Origin: Pseudonocardia sp. TRM90224
GTDB lineage: Bacteria; Actinomycetota; Actinomycetes; Mycobacteriales; Pseudonocardiaceae
Direction: 5' to 3'
Assembly: GCF_021245725.1 (NCBI RefSeq)
Contig: NZ_JAJGSX010000051.1
Span: 1 to 51,743 of the forward strand
DNA: 51,743 bases
Within the stretch, counting starts at the first letter, position 1. Each line of letters starts with the position of its first letter. Below the pieces are notes generated by a model. It saw only the letters and a list, made by a program, of their open reading frames with translations, was not told the origin of the DNA and did not search any database. This document shows positions 7,934 to 15,775 of this stretch, in pieces. A program made the position numbers and the translations under genes.

Positions 7934-9301
7934 CTATTTTTGTCCGGCCTTGCTGTTCTTGTTCTTGGCAGGTTTTGCCGTCTTCTCTTCGGATTTCCCT
8001 TTGTTGCTCGGCCGTTCGGAGGTGCCGTCGTCGGCAGCGGTTCCGGTCTGGTTGCCGTGCTCTTGTGAGGGCACGTCAGGCGGGTCCACGGGGTCGATGC
8101 GCTCGCGGACGTCGGACACGGGTTGTTCGACCGTGTCGTCGGTGCTGCTGTTGTGTCCGATGTTCGGTTGTGGGTCCGGGGGTGATGCCTGGTGCTGGTC
8201 AGGCGCGGAGCCGGCTGGCAGTTGCTGGTCGGTCGATGTCTGCGGGTCGGGGAGCGGGGACGGCGGTGATGGCGTCGGGGGTGTCGCAGTGGCGGGCGGG
8301 CGAACGTCGTTGAGGGCTGAGTCGCCGGCGGCGTCGGGTTGTGCTCCACCGCCGAGGAGGGCTGTGGCCAGGCCCGCTGCGGCAACGAGTGCGGCGATCT
8401 TGATGGCCTGTCGGTTCGGGGAGCGGCGCGGCGGGTGCGCGTGATCCTCCGCTGTCGTCGTCACAGCGGCTGAGGTGTGCAGCGGCATGTTGCTGTCGGT
8501 TGCGAGCCGTCGGGCAACGGTGCCCGCGGAAGGCCGGTCCTGCGGCTGGTCGGCGGTCATCGCCGCCAGCAGTGTGCGCAGGGGTGTGGGCAGGGGACTT
8601 GGGATGATCGGTCTGCGGTGCAGCCGAGCGACGGCGGATTCCACGACCGTGCCGGGGTATTCGCGCTGACCGGTGATCGCTTCCAGCAGCACCAGCCCGA
8701 GTGCGTAGACGTCGGCGGGTGGGCCGACCTTGCGTCCACGGACCTGTTCGGGTGCCATGTATGCGGGGGTGCCGACCGCGGCGCCGGTGGCGGTGACCCT
8801 GGTGGCGTCGATCAATCGGGATACCCCGAAGTCGGTCAGGTACGGCCGGAGGTGGTGGTCGAGCAGGATGTTGCCCGGTTTGATGTCGCGGTGCACGACG
8901 CCCTGTTCGTGCACGTGGGCCAGCGTGTCGGCCAATGCGGTTCCGATCGTGGTCACGTCGTGCACGGGCATTGGGCCGCGTTCGATCCTTCGTGTCAGGT
9001 CTTCGCCGTCGATGAGCTGCATGACCAGGTAGCGGTGCCCGGCGGTGTCGGTGCCTGTTTCGTGGATCTCGACCAGGCCGGGATGTCGTAGCTGTTCCAG
9101 GGCCGCATCTTCGCCGCGCCGCACCGGCCGGTCGGGCTCTGGCGGCGTGGTGAACATCTTGATCGCTACCGGTTGGCCGGAACGGCGATGCGTGGCGCGG
9201 TAGACGGTCGCCGCGCCACCTGCGCCCAGCAGGTCACCGAGCAGGTACCGCTCGGTCAACTGCGAACCGGGCGTGTCGTTCGGCGACACCAGGGCAGTCA
9301 C
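7934..9301 (-). CDS. Transmembrane Ser/Thr protein kinase
   Basis: Taken from the GTG at 9301, the product is 455 aa. The kinase domain has the Gly-rich loop LGDLLGAGGAATVYRA, VAIK (Lys48), HRDIKPGNIL (Asp139), DFG (157-159) and GTPAYMAPEQVRG, so all catalytic residues are present. A transmembrane helix (IKIAALVAAAGLATALLGG, roughly 305-323) is followed by a Pro/Thr/Gln-rich, probably disordered outer tail ending in a Lys-rich KPAKNKNSKAGQK. There is no recognisable PASTA or other sensor domain. An upstream in-frame start at 9409 would add 36 residues with no family similarity, so the exact start is uncertain. It converges with the permease gene. Confidence 0.88.
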   Translation of the reverse strand: MTALVSPNDTPGSQLTERYLLGDLLGAGGAATVYRATHRRSGQPVAIKMFTTPPEPDRPVRRGEDAALEQLRHPGLVEIHETGTDTAGHRYLVMQLIDGEDLTRRIERGPMPVHDVTTIGTALADTLAHVHEQGVVHRDIKPGNILLDHHLRPYLTDFGVSRLIDATRVTATGAAVGTPAYMAPEQVRGRKVGPPADVYALGLVLLEAITGQREYPGTVVESAVARLHRRPIIPSPLPTPLRTLLAAMTADQPQDRPSAGTVARRLATDSNMPLHTSAAVTTTAEDHAHPPRRSPNRQAIKIAALVAAAGLATALLGGGAQPDAAGDSALNDVRPPATATPPTPSPPSPLPDPQTSTDQQLPAGSAPDQHQASPPDPQPNIGHNSSTDDTVEQPVSDVRERIDPVDPPDVPSQEHGNQTGTAADDGTSERPSNKGKSEEKTAKPAKNKNSKAGQK

Positions 9302-9841
9302 TCCGGCATTGTTCCCCGCCCGAGGAGATTCCAACCGGAAGGGTTCTGTGCGCGCACCCGGTGCTACAGGGCGAGCCGCCCTGACACCAGCGTCGGTGTC
9401 GGGGAGCACCGGTGGCGCTCTGGCAGGCGGTGAAGTCGGCGCAGCGGCTCGGGTTCAGTCCGGTCCGCTCGTCCTGATCAGACCGCTGGTCGGACAACCA
9501 CAAAATCTCACCCACCCAAGGTAGACATTCGGCGTCGGGTGCGTGTAATCTTCTCCTCGTCGCAACGAAGCAAAGGTCCAGAGGCGCGGGAGATCACGCA
9601 ACTACCCGCGAGCAGTACCAGCAGGTCCGCTATACGAGCACGTCCGCAGAATCGAAGGAGGGCAGCTGCGCACTGTCAGGCCCGCCGCGGCTTCGTGAGC
9701 CGGGTGGGTGCACCGCCTCGTTGGAACGGATGGTGATTTTCGGTTTCTACGCAGATGCGGTTCTCGCAGGAGCTGGTATTCCGGTTCTGCGGGACGAGGA
9801 AGCCGACTCGATGTCGGTGGATGGTGTGAAGTGCTAACCCT
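9302..9841. other. Intergenic stretch with one possible 35-aa ORF
   Basis: No family-like gene is visible. The frame open on the + strand from about 9478 contains an ATG at 9730 that gives a 35-residue peptide (MVIFGFYADAVLAGAGIPVL...) ending at 9837, without a clear ribosome-binding site. It could be a leader peptide for the MerR-like gene downstream, or chance. Confidence 0.25.
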
Positions 9842-9872
9842 GGGGCCCCGGCGCGATGTGCGTCGGGGCCCC
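9842..9872. terminator. Strong GC hairpin upstream of the MerR-like gene
   Basis: GGGGCCCCGGCGC pairs with GCGTCGGGGCCCC around a 5-nt loop (13-bp stem with one G-T pair). No U-tract follows. It may end transcription entering from upstream or act as a 5' leader structure; it lies about 20 nt before the ribosome-binding site of the next gene. Confidence 0.5.
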
Positions 9873-9900
9873 TCGTCCATCCCGCATCTGTGGAGGTGCA

Positions 9901-10227
9901 ATGGCCCCAGACATGCAACCTGCAGCTGACAGGTTCGACGACGAGCACTACCCGGCTTACACGATGGGCCGGGCCGCGGAGATGCTCGACACCACTCCCG
10001 GGTTCCTGCGCAGTCTGGACGAGGTGAAGTTCCTCGTCCCACAGCGCTCTGCGGGAGGACACCGGCGCTACTCCCGATATCAGCTGCGGCTGGCCGCGCG
10101 GGTCAGAGCACTCGCCGACGAAGGCACCGCATTGGACGCGGCGTGCCGAATCGTCATCCTGGAAGATCAGCTCGAGGACGCTCGCCGCATCAACGCCGAA
10201 CTCACCCGCCCACAGCCCGACCAATGA
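9901..10227 (+). CDS. Small MerR-type regulator
   Basis: This 108-aa protein carries one MerR-like winged HTH: YTMGRAAEMLDTTPGFLRSL, LVPQRSAGGHRRYSRYQLR and RVRALADEGTALDAACRIV. A short coiled segment, ILEDQLEDARRINAEL, follows. The second half of the usual MerR effector domain is absent, as in the compact actinobacterial relatives of HspR. GGAGG lies 4 nt before the ATG at 9901; an ATG at 9913 is an alternative. No partner gene is apparent and no conserved metal-binding cysteine is present, so a stress or developmental role is more likely than a metal sensor. Confidence 0.8.
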   Translation: MAPDMQPAADRFDDEHYPAYTMGRAAEMLDTTPGFLRSLDEVKFLVPQRSAGGHRRYSRYQLRLAARVRALADEGTALDAACRIVILEDQLEDARRINAELTRPQPDQ

Positions 10228-10615
10228 GCCCAGAGCCGGGTGCCGGCGGCGGTATCCACCGGGCGACCACGGCCCGCCACTCGGGCAGGTCGATGTGCAC
10301 GACGCCGCGCGCCTGCACGGTGCCGTCGCCGTCGACCATGCAGAAGTACGGGAAATAGCCTGCGGAGTAGCTGGGAACGAACGAGTTCCGGCTGATCGGC
10401 GCCAGCAGCACGGGGAGGGTGACGGCGCCGCCGTCCTCACGCTCCACCGCGGTCAGCCATTCGCCGGCCCGGGCAAAGCTCGCAGCCCATGCCGAGCTGG
10501 TCGCCGACGCGCACCACCACCTGCAGGCTGCGGGATCCGGTCCGGGACGGCACCGGGATGGTGGCCGGTCCGGTGACGAGCACGTCGCACGAGCCGTCCC
10601 GGCAGGAGGTCAGGT
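10202..10615 (-). pseudogene. Decayed coding remnants, minus strand
   Basis: Two protein-like stretches in different frames lie side by side. About 10482-10615 encodes TSCRDGSCDVLVTGPATIPV and QVVVRVGDQLGMG, resembling a secreted-protein beta domain. About 10230-10503 encodes SFARAGEWLTAVEREDGG, SYSAGYFPYFCMVDGDGTVQ and VVHIDLPEWRAVVARW, which resembles the C-terminal half of a TlpA/MauD-like thioredoxin-fold protein. Neither has its own start or complete domain, and the frame changes near 10500. I read them as fossils between the MerR-like gene and the two-component system; the family guesses are weak. Confidence 0.4.
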
Positions 10616-10685
10616 CAGGTCAGGTCGGGTCGGGCTACCGGATCGCGGTCGTCGGCTTGCCGGACTCTTACCCGGTCGGGCCATC

Positions 10686-11363
10686 ATGATCGGGGTGCGG
10701 ACGAAGGTGCTTCTCGTCGACGACGACCGGGCGATTCGTGATGCGTTGGCCCGCGCCCTGGAGCTCGGCGGGTACGACGTCGTCCACGCGGTCGACGGGG
10801 TGGAGGCGCTCGACCCGCAGCGCAGGGCGGGCGTGGCCGTCATCGTGCTCGACGTGATGATGCCCGGCGTCGACGGTCTCGGGGTGTGCCGGGTGCTGCG
10901 TGGCCAGGGCGATCGGACGCCGATCCTGATGCTGACCGCCCGCCACGCCACCGGGGACCGGGTGGCCGGTCTCGACGCCGGCGCCGATGACTACCTCGTC
11001 AAGCCCTTCGAGGTCGACGAGCTGCTCGCGAGGCTGCGGGCGCTGTTGCGCAGGGCCGAGCCGGGCGCGGCTGGCACCCCGCTGACGGTCGGTGAGCTGC
11101 GCCTCGACCCGTCTGCGCGGCGCGCCTGGAGCGGGCAGGTGGAGGTGGAACTGTCGAAGACGGAGTTCGACCTGCTGGAGCTGCTCGTGCGAAACGTCGG
11201 GGTCGTGCTCGAGCACAGCACGATCTACGACCGGATCTGGGGTTACGACTTCGGTCCCGATTCGAAGAACCTCGCGGTCTACATCGGATACCTGCGCCGC
11301 AAGCTCGGCGAGGGGCTGATCCGAACGGTTCGCGGTGTGGGCTACACGATCCGTGCGCGATGA
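10686..11363 (+). CDS. OmpR/PhoB-family response regulator (MprA-like)
   Basis: This 225-aa protein has a receiver domain with LLVDDD, the phospho-acceptor Asp56 in VIVLDVMMPG, Thr in LMLTARH and Lys in LVKPFEVDELLARLRALLRR. It is followed by a winged-helix DNA-binding domain (ELSKTEFDLLELLVRNVGVV, KNLAVYIGYLRRKLGEG, IRTVRGVGYTIRAR). It is the standard partner of the histidine kinase that overlaps its stop codon. The resemblance is closest to the actinobacterial MprA/TcrA group. A GTG at 10695 is an alternative start. Confidence 0.93.
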   Translation: MIGVRTKVLLVDDDRAIRDALARALELGGYDVVHAVDGVEALDPQRRAGVAVIVLDVMMPGVDGLGVCRVLRGQGDRTPILMLTARHATGDRVAGLDAGADDYLVKPFEVDELLARLRALLRRAEPGAAGTPLTVGELRLDPSARRAWSGQVEVELSKTEFDLLELLVRNVGVVLEHSTIYDRIWGYDFGPDSKNLAVYIGYLRRKLGEGLIRTVRGVGYTIRAR

Positions 11364-11449
11364 CCCGGCGCCCGATGTCCCTGCGCCCGATGACCCGGCG
11401 CCCGATGTCTCTGCGCCCGATGACCCGGCGCCCGATGTCTCTGCGCGCC
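11360..11449. repeat. 30-bp tandem repeat (x3) at the histidine kinase start
   Basis: Three contiguous 30-bp units at 11360-11389, 11390-11419 and 11420-11449 encode MTRRPMSLRP twice and MTRRPMSLRA once. Each unit carries two in-frame ATGs. Near identity of the DNA indicates recent expansion. Confidence 0.9.
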
Positions 11450-12844
11450 ACGTTCGCCGCGGCCTGCGTCGCCGTCGCGGGCCTGGCCATCGCGGCTGCG
11501 CTCGGGCTGAGCTACGTCGCGTTCCGCAGCGTGCTCACCGTCGACGCCGAGCAGTCCTTCCGCGCGCTGGTCGACGCCGTCGCCGACCGGGCCCGGCACG
11601 CCGAGCTGGGCCCCGAGGCGTTCGGCGCGCCGCCCGACCACGGCGCGGTCGAGTACCGGGTGATGACGTCCCGGCTGGTCATCACGCAGGTGCTGGGACC
11701 GGCCGGGACGATCGAGGTGCGGGACCGGGGCCGCCCGCTGCTCCCGGTCGATCCCTCCGACGTCGCCGTGGCCGGCGCGGGTCAGCCCGGCGAGCAGGCC
11801 GAGCACGTCGTCGAATCCGACGGGGAGAGCTACCAGGTGGTCGCCGTGGCACTCGGCGACGGCCGGGGGGCGGTGCAGATCGCGCAGCGCACGACCGAGG
11901 CGGTGCGGCTCCTCGGTCATCTCACCGAGCTGATGGCCGTGGTCGGGGTCGTGCTGTTCGGGTTGGCCGCGCTCGCGGGTTGGTTGATCGCGAACCGGGT
12001 CACCCGCCGGTTGCACGAGCTGACCGCCACCGCGGAACGCGTCGCCGCCAGCCGTCGACTCGACACCCCCGTGCCACCCGCCGGACGCGACGAGGTCGGC
12101 CGGCTCGGTGCCGCCATCAGCACCATGCTCGACGAGCTCGCCCGTGCCCGAGCCGATCAGCGCCGGCTCATCGAGGACGCCGGCCACGAACTGCGGACCC
12201 CGCTGACCAGCATGCGCACCAACGTGACGGTGCTGCGCCGATTCGCCGAGCTCACCCCCGAAGCGCAGGAAGCGCTGCTGGACGATCTCGACGTCGAGAC
12301 CCGGGAGCTCAGCGCGTTGGTCGACGAGCTCATCGGGCTCTCGGGCGAGCGGCACAGCGCCGAACCGGTTCGTCCCGTCGCCCTCGCCGAGCTGGCCGAA
12401 GCCGTCGCGGCCCGGGCGCGGACCCGCACCGGCCGCACGATCACCGTCGACGCCGAGCAGGTCGTGATCGACGGGCGGGTCGGCGCGCTGGATCGGGCCC
12501 TCAGCAACCTCGTCGACAATGCGGCGAAGTTCGACCCGAGCGGTTCACCGATCGGGATCGTCGTCCGCGCGGGACGGATCACCGTGCTCGACCGCGGCCC
12601 CGGCATCGCCGACGAGGACCGCGACCGGGTCTTCGACCGGTTCTACCGAGCCGACCAGGCGCGGTCCCGGCCGGGTTCCGGGCTCGGGCTGGCCATCGTC
12701 GACGACGTCGCGTCCGCGCACGGCGGCTCGACGTTCGCCGGGAATCGCGCCGGCGGTGGGGCGGCGATCGGGTTCACCTTCTCACCCGGCTCTCACCCGG
12801 ACCGGACATCGATCTCACCGGAGCGGCGCACCTTGGGTGCATGA
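11360..12844 (+). CDS. Sensor histidine kinase (MprB-like)
   Basis: The protein has 494 aa. TM1 is about 31-52, the extracytoplasmic sensor about 53-188, TM2 about 190-212 and HAMP about 213-265. The phospho-accepting His276 is in EDAGHELRTPLTSM. The ATPase core has LSNLVDNAAKFDPSGSP (N box), DRGPGIADEDRDRVFDRFYR (G1/F) and GSGLGLAIVDDV (G2). It senses an envelope signal and phosphorylates the regulator encoded just upstream, with which it overlaps by 4 bp. The first 30 residues are three copies of MTRRPMSLRP, so the true start is ambiguous among six in-frame ATGs. Confidence 0.93.
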   Translation: MTRRPMSLRPMTRRPMSLRPMTRRPMSLRATFAAACVAVAGLAIAAALGLSYVAFRSVLTVDAEQSFRALVDAVADRARHAELGPEAFGAPPDHGAVEYRVMTSRLVITQVLGPAGTIEVRDRGRPLLPVDPSDVAVAGAGQPGEQAEHVVESDGESYQVVAVALGDGRGAVQIAQRTTEAVRLLGHLTELMAVVGVVLFGLAALAGWLIANRVTRRLHELTATAERVAASRRLDTPVPPAGRDEVGRLGAAISTMLDELARARADQRRLIEDAGHELRTPLTSMRTNVTVLRRFAELTPEAQEALLDDLDVETRELSALVDELIGLSGERHSAEPVRPVALAELAEAVAARARTRTGRTITVDAEQVVIDGRVGALDRALSNLVDNAAKFDPSGSPIGIVVRAGRITVLDRGPGIADEDRDRVFDRFYRADQARSRPGSGLGLAIVDDVASAHGGSTFAGNRAGGGAAIGFTFSPGSHPDRTSISPERRTLGA

Positions 12845-13467
12845 CCACCGGCACCGCTCGCGCGGACGCCCTGACCCCTGCGGCACTCCTCATCGCCCGC
12901 CTGCTCCCGGCCGCCGTCGTGCTGCTCGCGGCACCGTTGCTCCTCGATGTCGCCCTCGGCGCGCCCGGCGCGCCCGCGGAGCTGCACCGAAGGGCCCCGG
13001 ACGTCCTCGGCAAGGCCGCGCTCGGCACGCTGCTCGCCTCGTACGCGATCACCCCGATCGCGACCCTCAGCGGATGGCGGTGGCACATCGTCCTGCGCCG
13101 CGACTACGGGCTCTGGACCTTCGCGATCGCGGCGACCGACCTGGTGCTCGCCGCCGTGCTCGACGAGCGCGGTTGGCAGGCGGGGATCGCCGGCTCCGCA
13201 GGTCTCGCGGCCGGCACGATGGCCACGTTGCTGCTCATCCCGCTCGCGCTCACCTCCAACCGCTGGTCCATGCGGATGCTCGGCCGCGACTGGAAGCGGC
13301 TGCACATGCTCGTCCTACCGGTGCTCCTGCTCGTCGCGGTGCACCTCGTGTTCATCGGGAGCGACGCGTTCGCGATCGCGTTCCTCAGCGTCGTGGCCGT
13401 GCTCTGGGTGCTGCGCCTGGGAGCGGTCACGCGGTGGATCGGCCGGGTCCGGGCGGGTCGGACATGA
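12841..13467 (+). CDS. Ferric-reductase-like (MsrQ/YedZ-type) heme membrane protein
   Basis: The protein has 208 aa with about six hydrophobic helices. LGKAALGTLLASYAITPIAT, followed by GWRWHIVLRRDYGLWTFAIA, is the MsrQ/YedZ-like pattern, and RDWKRLHMLVLPVLLLVAVH supplies the His pair expected to ligate heme b. MsrQ delivers electrons to a periplasmic methionine-sulfoxide reductase, but no msrP is adjacent. The gene overlaps the kinase stop by 4 bp, so it is in the regulator-kinase operon and may be a redox component controlled or sensed by that system. Confidence 0.75.
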   Translation: MTTGTARADALTPAALLIARLLPAAVVLLAAPLLLDVALGAPGAPAELHRRAPDVLGKAALGTLLASYAITPIATLSGWRWHIVLRRDYGLWTFAIAATDLVLAAVLDERGWQAGIAGSAGLAAGTMATLLLIPLALTSNRWSMRMLGRDWKRLHMLVLPVLLLVAVHLVFIGSDAFAIAFLSVVAVLWVLRLGAVTRWIGRVRAGRT

Positions 13468-13628
13468 TCAGCGTGCGCCGTCGCAGGGCCCGCCGGCTGG
13501 CCGTTGCGCTGATCGTGATCTGCGTGCTGGCCGGCGCCGTGCCCGCAACGTACGAGATCGCCCGACAGGGCCTGTCGACGTGGGCGAGCACCGAACCGTT
13601 CCGCGAAGGCCGGACCAGTGACGGCTGA
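13464..13628 (+). CDS. 54-aa single-span membrane protein
   Basis: The short product starts with an Arg-rich stretch (MISVRRRRARR), then one hydrophobic helix (LAVALIVICVLAGAVPATY) and a 25-residue outer tail. Its ATG overlaps the stop of the ferric-reductase-like gene (ATGA), which is the main evidence that it is real. It could be an accessory subunit of that heme protein. It resembles no family I know. Confidence 0.65.
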   Translation: MISVRRRRARRLAVALIVICVLAGAVPATYEIARQGLSTWASTEPFREGRTSDG

Positions 13629-13657
13629 ACACCACCCGGCCCTCGTCAATCTCACAG

Positions 13658-13984
13658 TCAGTCCTCGGGCCGTCCCTCCGACGACCGGCAGATGACGCAC
13701 TTGTCGTCGACGTAGAGCTTCCAGATGTCGGGATTGACGATCGGTAGGCAGGTCCACTGATCCCAGACCCCGATGTCGTGGCCGCTCTGGCCAGCGGCGT
13801 GGCATTCGGCTCCGGTGGCGTAGCTCTTGGAGTGGTGCAAGCCCTCGCCAGATTTGCCCGTCCGCATCACCGTCCTGATCGATGGCATGGCCTCCGGCGT
13901 CCGCAATGGATCGGTCGGGGGGCGTGTGGCCGTCCAGCACGAGCGCGCCACTGAAGGCTGCTCACGAGCGCAGCAAAACCTCAT
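13658..13984 (-). pseudogene. Possible fragment of a small secreted Cys-rich protein
   Basis: The C-terminal half reads SKSYATGAECHAAGQSGHDI, GVWDQWTCLPIVNPDIWKLY and VDDKCVICRSS. This spacing of Cys, Ala-Gly and Trp recalls short secreted actinobacterial domains of the type CxxAGxxGxxxGxW. The N-terminal part has no signal peptide and looks like read-through of unrelated DNA, so the gene is probably truncated. Confidence 0.35.
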
Positions 13985-14070
13985 GGCATCGGAAGGGCGC
14001 CGCCGCCGATTGTCGGCGAATCTTGATTTCGTGCGCCGGAACCTGCCGGCGGAGATGATCGGACAGCGCC

Positions 14071-14583
14071 ATGTCGACCGTACAGAACTGCCTCCGTGCA
14101 GCGGCTGCTGCGATACTCGCCGTCGGCCTGAGCGCCGGAGTCGCTGTCGCGCCCGCGCAGGCTGCTGCGCCGCTGAAGATGAAGGCGAATTTGCAGATCG
14201 AAAAGTATCGCAACGACAACTCCGGTCGTTACGAGCTCATCATCAACGGGTTCGTTTCGATGTCACCGGAAGAGGCGCGGAGATACGTGGCCGAGGGCCC
14301 CCGCGCGACCCTGCGGGTCTTCGGGGACGACCCCTCGTACGACAACCTGCGCGGCGGGCCGTACTTCTTCGACACCAACGGTGGGGTCGGGTCGATCTTC
14401 GCGAGGACCGGGATCGGTGGGATCGACATCGTGTCCCGGCTCGTCGTTGAGCCGAGCATGTTGAACGAGGACAACGGTTGGTACGAGGGCGCCGGCGACG
14501 AGATCTTCGCCCGGCTCCGTTTCGTTGCGAAGAACGGGCAGGAGGTGACGGTCGATACCAACGTGGTCAAGGGCGAGTTCTGA
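14071..14583 (+). CDS. Secreted protein of unknown function
   Basis: The protein has 170 aa with a clear Sec signal peptide (LRAAAAAILAVGLSAGVAV, cleavage likely after APAQA). The mature part of about 138 aa is rich in beta-type sequence and aromatic residues (KYRNDNSGRYELIINGFVSM, GGPYFFDTNGGVGSIF, DIVSRLVVEPSML). It has no cysteines, which suggests a compact beta-sandwich. I do not recognise the family. Codon use matches neighbouring real genes; the ribosome-binding site is weak. Confidence 0.7.
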   Translation: MSTVQNCLRAAAAAILAVGLSAGVAVAPAQAAAPLKMKANLQIEKYRNDNSGRYELIINGFVSMSPEEARRYVAEGPRATLRVFGDDPSYDNLRGGPYFFDTNGGVGSIFARTGIGGIDIVSRLVVEPSMLNEDNGWYEGAGDEIFARLRFVAKNGQEVTVDTNVVKGEF

Positions 14584-14615
14584 GCTGACTGCGAAACCAC
14601 TGAATGAGGTATGGG

Positions 14616-15656
14616 ATGGCAACCAACCGGTGGGGAACGTTCAAGGGCAACGTCGCGTCCTGGTACGCCGAGTTCCCGCCGGCGTGCTGGTGGAACTGGA
14701 GCGACATGGAGGCCTTCGCCGATACCGTGATCGAGCTGGCGGGACATACCGAGGTGTTCCGGGTTGATCGGCGGAAGCTGATGTCGGGCGTTGACCTCTT
14801 CGGTCATCTCACCGTGTCGGCGCGGGTGAGTGTGTTCGGCGCAGCGGGGATCGAGCAGCGCTGGACCCAGGACCTGGGCGGTGAGTTACTCGAACTGCGA
14901 CCGGACCTGCAACATGCACCGCGTGTTCCGGCCGTGTCCATCGACGGCCCGATCAGCCACGACCGAACCGGCCCGGTGTACATCAGCATCACCACGGCTA
15001 CGGATCTGTGGTTCCCGAGAGTGGTCGGGATCCACGATGATCCGGCTGAGCACAGGCACCAATGGCTGGACAACAGTGTGCTCGCGCGGAGGCACACTCC
15101 GCGGTTCAACGCATTCCTGGCTGGTGCGCGGGACGCGGTTGCCGCGCTGGGCGGTGGATGGTCGTGCGATGTCGGCGTCAACGTGCGTTATGCGGACTGG
15201 TTCGACGTCGCCGGGGTCCGTCTCGGCCAGCCGGGTCTGCTCGAGCTGCTCGTGCGGTGGAGCGGCCGCATATGCACCGTCCGGAGCACGAACGCGGAGG
15301 CGGTGGCCGGCGAGCTCGACCTGGTCGAGATGAGATTGGTCCCGCGGTTCGGCGGATTCTGCATCGAACCGCCACCAGCCGGTCTGCGCGAGATGCGGGT
15401 GATCCAGCGCGAGGGCCGGTTCGCCCGGCTCGACATGCAGCTGAACGGGTCAGCCCTCACCCGCGGTGATCTGGACGCCGTGTTCGGCGTCGGCGTCGGG
15501 GCTCCTCGCGTGCACTTCGACAGCTTCCACACCCTGACCTATCGGTGGAACCAGCCCAGCGCTCTCTACGGCTGCGAGATCACCGCCGAGTTCGAAGGGG
15601 ACCCGACTGCGGACACCCCGGTCACCGGTCTCTCGATGCATCGAAGGGACCGATGA
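14616..15656 (+). CDS. Conserved-looking protein of unknown function
   Basis: From the ATG at 14616, which has GAGG 6 nt upstream, the product is 346 aa with no signal peptide or membrane helix. It is rich in Trp and Arg (ASWYAEFPPACWWNWSDMEA, YRWNQPSALYGCEITAEF) and seems to hold a duplicated alpha/beta layout, with repeated LxxVxxRLxxRxG-like stretches. The codon bias is that of a true gene. I do not recognise a family. It starts 35 bp after the secreted protein and may be co-transcribed with it. Confidence 0.65.
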   Translation: MATNRWGTFKGNVASWYAEFPPACWWNWSDMEAFADTVIELAGHTEVFRVDRRKLMSGVDLFGHLTVSARVSVFGAAGIEQRWTQDLGGELLELRPDLQHAPRVPAVSIDGPISHDRTGPVYISITTATDLWFPRVVGIHDDPAEHRHQWLDNSVLARRHTPRFNAFLAGARDAVAALGGGWSCDVGVNVRYADWFDVAGVRLGQPGLLELLVRWSGRICTVRSTNAEAVAGELDLVEMRLVPRFGGFCIEPPPAGLREMRVIQREGRFARLDMQLNGSALTRGDLDAVFGVGVGAPRVHFDSFHTLTYRWNQPSALYGCEITAEFEGDPTADTPVTGLSMHRRDR

Positions 15657-15775
15657 CCGTTCGGCGACGACGAGCTCCGCATGGGCACCATGTCGTACGT
15701 CAGCGGCGTCCTCACCACCTGAGTTCTGCCGAACCGGGCTCCGCCCACCGCCTCGACGACGGGTAGGTTCGGCGT

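Noticed and set aside
9676..10440. A 254-aa minus-strand ORF
   Set aside because: It is antisense to the MerR-like gene over most of its length and shows no family signature.
11335..13467. A 710-codon frame starting inside the response regulator
   Set aside because: Only its last 208 codons (from 12841) are protein-like; the rest is an off-frame reading of the histidine kinase.
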